Below, piece by piece: positions 32,881-42,050 of a stretch of 64,000 bases of DNA (position 1 is the stretch's first letter; each line of letters opens with the position of its first letter). Source of the stretch: Stachybotrys elegans. Taxonomy: Eukaryota; Ascomycota; Sordariomycetes; Hypocreales; Stachybotryaceae. The DNA lies in the NCBI GenBank assembly GCA_020746835.1, contig JAGPNK010000009.1, forward strand, positions 1,054,001-1,118,000, read 5' to 3'. The notes under the pieces are model-generated. The model was given only the letters and a program-made list of their open reading frames with translations. It did not search any database and had not been told where the DNA came from. Made by a program: the position numbers and the translations under genes.

Positions 32881-33696
32881 ATGGCAACAATTCACATCTT
32901 GCGCCATGGGCAGTCCCTCCACAAGTAAGCGTCCAATCTCCAATGTAGGCCAACTACTTGGTACTGTATTTGCTGATTCGCCATTGCCCAGTGTCGAACG
33001 GGGCTATCCCTACCGCGACCCTCCCCTAACGGGATTAGGATCCCAGCAAGCGAGCGCCGTGCACCGACTGGCCGAACCCGATCTCATACTCGTCTCCCCC
33101 ATGACACGCATTGTACAAACGGCCATGATTGCGTTTGGTCACCTTCTCAACAGCTCCCCTGCCAGGGCTGAGCTTCAGATCTGGCCCGACTTGCGCGAAG
33201 CCCACGACGCCATCTGCAACAAAGGCGTCTCGCGCGCAGATATGGAAACCAGGTTTCCCCATTTCGATTTCTCAGCATGCCCCGAAGAATGGGACTACCC
33301 GCCACACAGCTTTGAAGATGCTGTCTTGCGTGCCGAGAGAGTTAGGCAGCGCGTCAAAGATCTTTCCCACTCATATAAGAACATCATCCTCATTACCCAT
33401 CGCGGCTTCATTGCATTCCTGGTTCAGGGTAAACGATTCGATGTTTGTGGTAAGTTCTCCTTTCTTCTACTATTCCTTTGCTTGACACTGACCGCTTTTG
33501 TCTTGCAGAATGGCGTTCATACCAATTTGCCACCTCAGTGGAGGGGAATCCGCAGAGATATGGTGCCAATGTCGACGCAGGTGATTGCCAGGATTTTGGA
33601 CCAAGCCTATTACTGCCTACTTCTCCCTTGCCTGCTGAAGGGGGGGATGCCGAGGCAGTTGAGTTGGTGGCAAACAACATTTGTCCGGTTGGGTAA
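32881..33696 (+). CDS. Histidine phosphatase superfamily protein (PGAM-like)
   Basis: Phosphatase/mutase-type protein of the phosphoglycerate mutase family, 229 aa. Exons 32881-32924, 32992-33449 and 33509-33696; introns of 67 and 58 nt have GTAAGC and GTAAGT donors and phase-matched junctions. ILRHGQS at residues 6-12 carries the phosphate-accepting His9; PLTGLG, SPMTRIVQTA, the acidic-site region PDLREAH and the second histidine in LITHRGF follow in family order. It is likely a small-molecule or sugar-phosphate phosphatase like other short fungal members, not glycolytic mutase (inference from length and motif context). The gene starts about 240 bp after the dispersed repeat. Confidence 0.85.
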
Positions 33697-34154
33697 CGAG
33701 ATGGCTCAACAGTGTCATCTATACTCCGCATGCAATACAGGGTCCATGATGATGAAAAGAGGTACGCAGTCCAAGGTGGGATAATATCTGAGGGTTCAGA
33801 GTAAGCGGTGGCGTCCCGGACACCAACCACGTGAAGCACATTCGACACCAGGTCTCCTTCGGGCCCGGCATAAGCATCAAATTGTTCTAGAATAGGCCTA
33901 GTTCATGGGAACCATGCTACGCGCCGATTTCATACACTTCGATCAAAATTTCCCCAATGGGAAGCAAGTAATGATTAGGTTCCTGTAAACTGGCGCGCCC
34001 GTTCTTGCTACCTCACTGATGATTCAAGTATAAAGACTTCCCCAACGCCTATGTCATATCTTCGCAAGTTGAACATTCTCAGATGCCAAGAGCTCCCCAT
34101 CACACAATACACGTGCTTGAACCTTTTTCCTTGCCCCTCGTCTTCAACCTCAAC
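33697..34154. other. Intergenic with candidate TATA box
   Basis: 458 bp. TATAAAG at 34029-34035 lies about 120 bp before the SDR start at 34155 and may be its TATA box. Nothing else recognised. Confidence 0.4.
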
Positions 34155-34990
34155 ATGTCCTTAGCTGGAAAGGTTGCCATTGTCACTGGCGCGGCCCGTG
34201 GAATCGGTGCTGGCATTGCCTTGGCCCTAGCCAAACAAGGAGCAAAGGTCAATTTCGCGCGACTTGTGACGATTGTGCTACCTGTGATGCTGATTCTCTT
34301 GACAGGTTGCCATCACTTTTGCCACTTCTTCCTCTAAGCCCCGGGCAGACGTTGTGGTGTCACAGATTGCAAGCTATGGGACAATCGGCGTCGCCATTCA
34401 AGCCGACTTCCATAACGATACGGCCCCCGCGGAGATCGTCACCAAGACCCTCAAGGGTTTGGGCGTCGACCACATCGACATTCTCGTCAACAATGCCGGC
34501 GTCGCATCGACCGGTCCCGTAGAAGAAGTTACCCACAAGGTGTACGACGATGTGTTTGCTATCAACACCCGCGCCGTCTTCTTCATGACCCAGGCTGTGC
34601 TGCCGCATATTCGTCGGGGGGGGGGGGGGGGGCAGGATCATCCACGTTTCATCGACAAATGCTCGCAAGCCCATGACCCAGACGTCCGTGTACTCGGCGA
34701 GCAAAGTTGCCATCGAAGCGTTCACGAGGGTCATGGCGGCCGAGTTTGGGCCCAAGTACGGCGTTACAGTGACGGCCGTAAACCCCGGGCCCATCGCCAT
34801 GGACATGTACTTGAACGCGACAGACGAGATCAAGCGAGTCATGGAGGGTTTTGCCGCGGAGACCCTGGCCGAGAAGCGGATGGGAACGCCCGAGGATATT
34901 GCCGACATTGTGGGCTTTTTGGCCTCGGACGCATCGAGATGGATTACGGGTAATGTCGTGACAGCGAACGGGGGAATGGTAACCATCTAG
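34155..34990 (+). pseudogene. SDR reductase gene interrupted by a 17-G run
   Basis: Exon 1 34155-34247 and exon 2 34306-34990, intron 58 nt, phase 0. The frame runs MSLAGKVAIVTGAARGIGAG, NNAGVAS, INTRAVFFMTQAVLPHIRR, then enters 17 consecutive G (34616-34632) and is lost. One G fewer restores IIHVSSTNARKP, active-site YSASK, the PG motif AVNPGPIAMDMYL and the end ITGNVVTANGG, for 258 aa. This equals the length of the SDR at 41061, with the same architecture (3-oxoacyl-ACP reductase-like, cofactor motif TGxxxGxG). The frameshift is either a homopolymer sequencing error or a real, possibly unstable, mutation. Substrate unknown. Confidence 0.75.
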
Positions 34991-35063
34991 ATTGGCCTGT
35001 GAAACTGGAAAGAGGCGATGTTCGATGTTTGCAAGATGTTGAAGAGGGTATGGTTTCTTGGGC

Positions 35064-36721
35064 CTACCTGAGAACCTCAACGTTGGAAGTATTCCTTGAC
35101 CAAATGTTGAAGACTGCTAGCTCCGCTAGAAACCCGTTTATATGACATATGTTAGCGAGGGACCTGGCAAGTGTCTCTCCCGGGCCTCCCATATCCTTGA
35201 GTGCGCAGTATGCGATGCCTACAGGGGCCACGGCAAGAAAGTATGGCGGCTGATTCTGTTTTATCTCGCAAGCTATGTAGGCGCAGTGCTGCACCATCTC
35301 CGCCGCAGTCGAGGCGAGTAGAAGCGCTGTGTCGTCGCTGGCATCTGATGCTTCACTACGGACATGATTTCTAGGAGTAAGAATCCCGCTTAGCCTTTGG
35401 AGACATATGATGGCCGCGCTGTAAGTTATCGACTCGAGTGCTCGATCAAGACTGTCGAACTGAGTATGTGCTTTTTCGCCAGAACCTTTGAAGGGCGCTC
35501 TGTCTGTCGATGTATCGGAAGGCTTAGGGTTTCTCGTTGCTGGTAAGTCCGTTGGTGCCAATGGAGAGGAGGATTCAGCATCCCAAGCTGTCCGCCACAC
35601 ATGCAGCTGTTGTGTCAAAGTCTCGAACTTTTCAGTCAAGAGCACCCGGCTGTTATCAGAACAACCAGAGCTTGACAAGTATGCATCTTCAAAGAGCCCG
35701 GGAATGTGCGAGAAGATGTCATACAGCCGATCCATAAATGTCCTGGTTTTGCCGATGATGGGAATAGACTTCCAGTGCGCTTCTTCAAGGAACGTGCGGC
35801 GACGTTTTGCGAACGCCTGGCACACCTGCAGAAGTTCAGTTGCGGGAATATGGTAAGATGTACAGTGGGTGTGCTTACGAGCATAGCTCTGCATGATCTG
35901 AAAATTCCAACAAGGCCGGGCCGTTGGAAGCTGGAAGGGCCGCAGTGCATCATGACAACTCCCAGGCCAATGTGGTGCTCTAACTCGGCAGATTGATCCA
36001 GAACATACTGTGACCAGGACATGGATGGTTAGAAACACGCCCACCTGGAATGGGGAAAGATTGATGACTTGCCGGATGCATGCTGAGTATCATTATGGGA
36101 AGGGCTAACAAGACAAAGCTCTCCCTCGTCTGGAAAGTCAGAGCGTGGGATACGAGACCCAGGCTCTCACCATATAGACGCCTGCTCTTTGCCAGAAGCT
36201 CGTTGTCTGCGTGTTTGGCAGCAAAGTAACCGGTGAGTAATGATTCGGCGGTTTTGTAGCTTGCACTCGACGTCTCTGTTTGGAGGCCAGAATACAAGAT
36301 ATACTTCCACCAATGCGCCCAATGGTAAGTGGACAAGAAGTGGTCCAAGTAAGTGTCGATGTTCGATGACACGTTGGCTGACGAGACCGCGGCGCCCACA
36401 GGTCTCGTGCGGCCCCGTAAAGTCGCTTTCAGAAGAGCCGGGCCACGAGGTATTGGTAATGTCTGCTGAGGCGCGCCCAGGCACAGCTTGTCCATCCGGA
36501 AGTGGATTTCCTCATAACCATTGCAGTGATGCCCTGACTTGAGACACCTCTGGCAAGCTGGCCGACTGCGATCTATCAAGAATAAGGGTCAATTTTGAGC
36601 ACTACGCGGCTTGGTTTATTGCAAGTATTCATTGCGACAAGCGAGGCTGACAAAACATACCGCATTTCACTCGGCGCCGCCGGCAGGTCAAGCAGTAACC
36701 GCTGGTCGGAAGTCTGCCCAT
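35064..36721 (-). CDS. Zn2Cys6 transcription factor
   Basis: Four minus-strand exons (36661-36721, 36073-36572, 35879-36007, 35064-35825) encode 483 aa. The first intron splits the zinc cluster: CLTCRRRRVKC, then DRSRPACQRCLKSGHHC, spacing C-x2-C-x6-C-x6-C-x2-C-x6-C at residues ~10-36. The second intron (36008-36072) is GC-AG: donor GCAAGT, branch TTCTAACC, acceptor CACAG; it is the only choice that keeps phase and joins SMHP to YVLDQSAELEHHIGLG. The regulatory part (CRAMLVCQAFAKRRRTFLEEAHWKS is split by intron 3; then IYSAAIICLQRL-type helices) matches the fungal DUF3468-like region, with little acidic tail. It lies between the interrupted SDR (tail to tail) and the MDR gene, and may regulate this block (inference). 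Confidence 0.85.
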
Positions 36722-37006
36722 AACTTGATAGCCTTGCTTGTATGTACGTTCAGCCTCACAAAGGAAAGCTGCAGGTTTGTACAGAAATGCCCGCGCAGTC
36801 CGGTGACCGGCCGGAGTGAGCGAGGGGTTGGATTAAATTCTTCAGCGATCCGCCCAGTTGGCAGGGTCTGACAGCGGATGCGCTATTAGGACGGGCGGCA
36901 AAGGCCCGCCTTTTGCTTGTCTGAGAAGGTGGATTCGACAGGGAAGTTCTGAATGGAACAGTCCGAAATGGGCTGGCGAGAGAGGAAGCCCGGGGACTGT
37001 GACGAT
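36722..37006. other. Promoter region of the Zn2Cys6 gene
   Basis: Upstream region of the minus-strand regulator, up to the left end of the candidate MITE. No gene seen. Confidence 0.4.
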
Positions 37007-37231
37007 GGACTACTGTAAGAACTCGAAAAATTTGTAATGTAGTTTATCAGCGAGTGTGCCACTCTAACACAATGCGGTGGATGTATATGTGAAAATGCAA
37101 TAATAAATCAATGGTTATATACCGATTTATATAACTGAGCAGATTTAAGTTGAGACCCTCCAATTAAATCCCTCTACGAATTTCGTAAACTCGGCTTTGA
37201 CAATGAATTTTTCGAGTTCCTACAGTAGTCC
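37007..37231. mobile_element. Candidate MITE with ~30-bp terminal inverted repeats
   Basis: Left end GGACTACTGTAAGAACTCGA and onward is the near-perfect inverse of the right end ending TCGAGTTCCTACAGTAGTCC; about 27 of 30 positions pair by eye. The 225-bp interior is AT-rich with no coding frame. TA dinucleotides sit near both ends (TA-CTGTA / TACAG-TA), consistent with Tc1/mariner-type insertion at TA, though extension of the inverted repeat beyond TA leaves the exact border open. Confidence 0.6.
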
Positions 37232-37314
37232 TCTTAATAGAATACTTGCTAATTTGAGCCCGGTGAGATTGTTGATGCAGGCTCATGCAAGAAATAATTG
37301 CCAAAGCTAGCCTA

Positions 37315-38522
37315 CTAATCCAATTCAGGGAGAATAATGAGCCTTTTCCCGTTGACCTTGCTCTGCTGCAGGAGATGCCACGCCTCAGTGGTCTTTGACA
37401 AACCTCCCATGACCTCGAGTGGAATGGTCTTCAGGCTGTTGATGGCGAACGCACCCTCTAAAAATTCCCACCAGGCCCATTCCGTAAATCCCTTGAGTCT
37501 AGGATCCAGATAGTCGTCTAGGAACTGGCGGAACGAGCCCGTCACGCCGTCGGGCAACCGCACTCCGACACGCACGCCAGCGGTAGACAGGAAGTGCCCA
37601 CCGCCTTGCGCAGCCAGGACCTCGCCAATCTTGACTTGGTCCTCCGCCGAGTCCGCGGCGGCGAGCACGGCCTTGAACGGGCCCAGAGCCACGAGGTCTT
37701 GGATAATGGATGGGGAAGTCCGGTTTGCGAAATGCGCCACCCCAACTGTCGTGGCCAGCTCTGCGTGGCGTGCGGCCGCGACGCCGACGACGATATAGCC
37801 GGCCATGCTGGCAATTTGGGCTGAAATCGCACCGAAGGAGGACGATACACCCCATATGAGAACCTTTTCGCCCCTTGCCAAAGCCTCAGACCGCATGAGG
37901 GGTCGTTGCAGGCCTAGGTGCAGGAACAGGGCACTCATGGGCCCGTAGGCGGTCGACAGGGCGGCTGCGTCTTCAAAAGGCGTCTCGCCGATCTGAGATG
38001 CAGAGCGTCAAAACCAGTATTTGATTCAGCACGAAATGGGGTGGAGTCTTTTATGCCGGCTGCTCACCTTTGATGTCAAGTCCTGCGGAACGAGTGCAAA
38101 ACGCTGATAGGCCCCGAACCGAGCGTCGTCGCGGAGAATACCAGCGCTGTTGCTGGCAATTCGGTCTCCAGGACTGAACCGCGTGACGCCGGGCCCGATC
38201 TTCTCCACAACGCCAGACAAGGATACTTGATATGATGAGTCTACCGTACCACGTCGAAGAAACAAAACGCTGACTTACACCCAATGATGGTAGGATACGT
38301 TAACTGAATTGGAATCATACCTTCCTGGATCTTCCACTCCCCCGGCTGGACAGCCACCGCCTTAGTCTGTCCAGGCAGTCAGTCCAAAGCTAGATACAAC
38401 CGGGGGGACGAGGCTGAACATGCCCTGATTAGCAATTGACCCTCTCCGGGGTCCGGATATGGCGCCGGGCCCACGTGGGGCTTTTGTCCCGGTCCGTTAA
38501 GCCAAAGAGCTTTATTGTCCAT
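37315..38522 (-). CDS. Zinc-type (MDR) alcohol dehydrogenase / enoyl reductase-like
   Basis: Medium-chain dehydrogenase/reductase, 340 aa, the usual length. Four minus-strand exons: 38424-38522, 38279-38366, 38068-38225, 37315-37992. The N-terminal GroES-like domain reads MDNKALWLNGPG, PYPDPGEGQLLIR, then after intron 1 AVAVQPGEWKIQEG, YPTIIG, SLSGVVEKIGPGVTRFSPGD. The Rossmann part has RGEKVLIWGVSSSFGAISAQ and DPRLKGFTEW, ending RLIILPELD. Intron 1 is GC-AG (GCATGT donor, ACTGAC branch, GACAG acceptor, 57 nt) and is the only phase-0 solution; the other two are GT-AG. Catalytic Zn ligands of true alcohol dehydrogenases are not seen, so it resembles the quinone/enoyl-reductase side of the family, including trans-acting enoyl reductases of metabolite clusters. 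Confidence 0.82.
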
Positions 38523-39202
38523 GATACGAAATTATGTCTCCCTGTTAAGATGGCAAAGTGACGGTGCAATTATCTCTGTTCAAATTTGCCGTTCGCAAGG
38601 TTCTATATATGTTTTCCTGTCTACTGCGTTGATCTGGCTTAATCATTGGCGCCGGAATTCTGGGAACCAACAGGTCCATGGGCACCCGCACCCGCCGGTT
38701 ATGCTACAGGCTAAATCCGCTCGACCTGCGGCTCGACGAAATTTGCCTCTTCGGGCGATTGACACTTTCCTCGTGACGCCGTTGGAGCGACCCCACAAGC
38801 CACGATGACCGCGTTTCCAGGTAGCGTCACTCCTCTTCTAGTTAGGCGGGTGTTCCAGGGCATTGTATACCCCTGTCTGTCCCTCCGAAATGTGGAGGCA
38901 CAATCAGTCGGTCAATGACCCATGCCTACTTCTGCATCGATTTGTCCCAGAACGGGATGTTTGGTCGAGTTGTGTGAGATTTCTAGGAGCCAGGGGCAAA
39001 CCACAGCTTTGTAAGGAGGGAGTTGGATGCTTGCGAGTCACAAAGCTCCTCGGTTCTACGCTCTGTTCAAGGAGCTCCCCTAAGCCTGGCTCACTCCATG
39101 GAACCGTCTCACTATAAGAAGGCATGCGTCCTCGTAAAGGGATTTCCTGGCACTTCGTATGAGGTTAAACCTGTCTTAAACCCCCCCTCCAGGAAAAGAA
39201 AA
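38523..39202. other. Divergent promoter, MDR and alpha/beta hydrolase
   Basis: 680 bp between two diverging genes. No separate gene; an upstream in-frame ATG at 39023 exists but the encoded leader is not protein-like. Confidence 0.45.
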
Positions 39203-40312
39203 ATGCGCATCCTTGGAACCTTTTTGGTGCTGACACTGGCCATACCAGATGTCATTGCTTCCCTAATCCCGTTCGATTCCTGGGAGCATGGCCGTGTCGC
39301 ACTGCGGGACGTCAGTATTCACTTCCGATACGCCGGCTCTGGACCGCCGCTACTGCTTGTCCATGGCAATCCCCAACACAGCCTGACCTGGCAACACATT
39401 GGCCCTATTCTCGCAAGAAGCTATACCGTTATTGTGCCAGATAATCGAGGCGCAGGTGACTCTAGCATCCCGTCTAACAATGACTACTCAGCCTCAGCCT
39501 CAGCCACCGACCTCAAAGGCGTGCTTGACTTCCTTAACATTACCTCTGCCTATGTCTTTGCCCACGATAAAGGCGTTGGGTTTGCTGTAGCCCTTGCTAT
39601 ACAGTATCCTTCAGTAGTGAGGATGCTGGGACTAGCAGAGTATGCATTACCCGGGTTCGGCTACGAAGCGTTCGGCACCCCGGCACCATACTGGGACCTC
39701 TACGCAAACTGGCAGCTTGCCTTTTTTCAGGTCCCAGACCTGGCCGAGTTTCTTGTACGCGGGAAGGAGAAGGAGTTTCTCCAGTGGTACTTTTACCACG
39801 GTAGCTACAGCGGGACATCGGCGTTCAGCGAGGAGACTGTGAATCGATATGCAAGTTCGATAAGCAAGCCAGGTTTTCTGAGAGCCATGGTCAGCCCCTT
39901 TGCTGCTGCTACGGTTGCTGCTGATGCAGCCTTCTTCAACGAGAGCTTTGCGGACAGCCCGCTGCAGATGCCTGTTTTGGCCATGGGTGGAGAGGCCAGT
40001 GCTGGGATCGAGAGTGGCTTGCGAGCCTCCTGGGAATCCATCACGACTGATATACAAATTGATGTCATCCCGAAAGCGGGTCACTGGATAGGTGAGCTAA
40101 CTGCTGAGTCTAATCCCCCAGAGCACCTGCTAATACTCATAGCTGACGAGAATCCCAAGTGGGTGGCTGAGCGGTTATTCCAATTCCTGGCAGAGGACAC
40201 TTCTCCGTTGCCCGGCGTTAATCTCTCCTCTCTCAGAGATGTGGTTACCTTGTCAGTTGGGTTCTTTGGGACGCTGGGTAACGCAGAGCTGGGAGGATTA
40301 CACATCTCTTGA
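39203..40312 (+). CDS. Secreted alpha/beta hydrolase, epoxide hydrolase-like
   Basis: Single exon, 369 aa. Signal peptide at the N-terminus (MRILGTFLVLTLAIPDVIAS). The alpha/beta hydrolase core shows LLLVHGNPQ (oxyanion HGxP), PDNRGAGDSS, then nucleophile elbow AHDKGVGFA with Asp122 instead of Ser, the arrangement of epoxide hydrolases and haloalkane dehalogenases. The catalytic His is in KAGHWIGE. The cap region has WYFYHGSYSG, where tyrosines could activate an epoxide. The C-terminal ~60 residues after the His are longer than usual and not recognised. Start chosen at 39203 because the signal peptide begins there. A lactone or fluoroacetate-type hydrolase is an alternative. Confidence 0.82.
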   Translation: MRILGTFLVLTLAIPDVIASLIPFDSWEHGRVALRDVSIHFRYAGSGPPLLLVHGNPQHSLTWQHIGPILARSYTVIVPDNRGAGDSSIPSNNDYSASASATDLKGVLDFLNITSAYVFAHDKGVGFAVALAIQYPSVVRMLGLAEYALPGFGYEAFGTPAPYWDLYANWQLAFFQVPDLAEFLVRGKEKEFLQWYFYHGSYSGTSAFSEETVNRYASSISKPGFLRAMVSPFAAATVAADAAFFNESFADSPLQMPVLAMGGEASAGIESGLRASWESITTDIQIDVIPKAGHWIGELTAESNPPEHLLILIADENPKWVAERLFQFLAEDTSPLPGVNLSSLRDVVTLSVGFFGTLGNAELGGLHIS

Positions 40313-41060
40313 GGTTCTTAGACCAAGCTGTAGTGGAAGCCTTGAGCAATGAAGGTACCCGGGATTTCCTCCAATGTTACGGCTTAACTGCCTAGACCGT
40401 CGCATGACCTCCGGGACCTCCGGGATCCTAGGGAAGGACCGGAGCGGTCCGTCTCCAGGGGCTATCGGTCCTTCTCTTATATAGGTGGGAGGATTCTCCG
40501 TAGTACGCCTAGCTAGAAGCCTACCAGCTATCAATACAACTTGACTACCTCGATTACTACGAACTACAGTATCAACTATTATCAGACGTAACATGCACTC
40601 CACGGTATAAAGCCCTAGCCATCTGCTAACAACTAACCTCGACGTCATCGGACTTAGTCATAGTTAAGAACCGACCGTTACATGTTAGGTTCTGTCATTG
40701 GAACAAATGATGTCAGTGATGATCCATCCCCAGAATTGTAAGGAATACAACTCCCTAGCCGTTAAAAGATATCAGTTTGTAGTCCACTATTACTCCGTCG
40801 CAAACCGAGTAGCGGTATCCTATTGGCTTAAGTCCGATGGCCGATCGGACATGCGCCCTGCACAATGATATCATTCATGCTTGTCGGCGATAAGCGTAAA
40901 CGCCTATGATGCTTCCCTGGAAATGCGAGGCTCACGTCACAAAAACACATTGGTAGGTTGGGTATAAAGGAAGCAGCCCTCTTGTGGTTGAATTCCAGCT
41001 CCAGAAAGAAGTTGCATATCCGCCAGTGATAAGTTGCTATTTGACCTTTATCCTTCAGTC
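40313..41060. other. Intergenic with candidate LTR and TATA box
   Basis: Holds a candidate solo LTR (listed) and TATAAAGG at 40973-40980, about 88 bp before the SDR start at 41061. No gene. Confidence 0.45.
40375..40682. mobile_element. Candidate solo LTR or TIR remnant
   Basis: About 308 bp starting TGTTACGG and ending CCGTTACA, ends nearly inverted as in LTRs (TG...CA). An internal TATATAGG and dense CTA-rich sequence resemble fungal Ty3-type LTRs. No 5-bp target duplication was found at these borders and no internal coding region, so the call is weak. Confidence 0.35.
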
Positions 41061-41894
41061 ATGGATTCTCCTGCTCATCCTACACTTGCCGGCAAGGTTG
41101 CCATTGTGACTGGCGCTTCTCGTGGACTCGGTCTAAACTTTGCACTGGAGCTGGCTCGCCGTGGCGTAAAAGTGAGTACGATCCAGGTCGATAACCACTC
41201 TCAAGGACCATAACTGACAGGTGTCCAGATCGCTGCCGTATACACATCACCAAGCAGTGAGACGCATGTCAAAGACCTTTGCGACAAGATCGCAAAGTTG
41301 GATCCGCCCTCCCAATGTATCGGCATCAGAGCCAATCTGTCAGAAGCCTCCAGCGCAGAGGAGGTGGTGCGGCAATGCGTCGCAGCGTTCGGCGACCACA
41401 TTGACATCCTAGTCAACAATGCTGGCAGGGAGCTTGTGAAGCCATTCCATGAATGCACCCCCGAAGACTTTGACGCCATATATCATCTTAACGTGCGAGC
41501 GCCGATGCTGCTTCTCTCAGCAGTAAGACCTCATCTCCGTCGCCCAGGCCGGATCATCAACATCGGATCCGTCGGCGGTCGCGGCGGGTTCAAGCAGCTC
41601 TCCTTGTACTGCTCTTCCAAGGCCGCCCTCGAAGGAATGACCCGCTGCTGGGCTGCGGAACTGGGTGCTGAAGGTCATACCGTAAATACCGTCAATCCAG
41701 GGCCAGTCCAGAGCGATATGCTGGATAATATCCCCAAGGATATCATCAACATGCAGAAGGCGCAGACGCCCGTGGAGAACCGCCTTGGCACAACGGACGA
41801 CATTGCCCAGATTGTTGCGTGGTTGGCGAGCGAGGAAAGCAGATGGGTTTCAGGGCAAGCCATCAGTGCCAGTGGAGGCTTGAGCATGTATTAG
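41061..41894 (+). CDS. Short-chain dehydrogenase/reductase
   Basis: 258-aa classical SDR. Exons 41061-41171 and 41229-41894; intron 57 nt, donor GTGAGT, acceptor GTCCAG, phase 0, giving VKIAAVYTS. Motifs: TGASRGLGL cofactor loop, NNAGREL, catalytic serine in INIGSVGG, active-site YCSSK, then NPGPVQSDML and the end WVSGQAISASGG. Exon layout, length and end sequence mirror the interrupted SDR at 34155, so the two are related reductases 7 kb apart, possibly acting on similar substrates. Fungal naphthol reductases and 3-oxoacyl reductases share this profile. Confidence 0.88.
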
Positions 41895-42050
41895 TTTGTT
41901 GACATTGATACGACCTGGGTTGTGGACAGGCGGGCTTCCGACTGCTTGCATCTGTCACTGAAGCGAGCATGAATAAGGATCCAAGTGGTCAAATCCATTA
42001 TTTACTATAAAATATACATATACAGAGGCTCATGCAAATCGTAAAGGCCG

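Noticed and set aside
36001..36044. Alternative reading VGVFLTIHVLVTV in the second Zn2Cys6 gene
   Set aside because: Attractive hydrophobic segment, but it is out of frame with both neighbours; the GC-AG intron removes it and gives a clean join.
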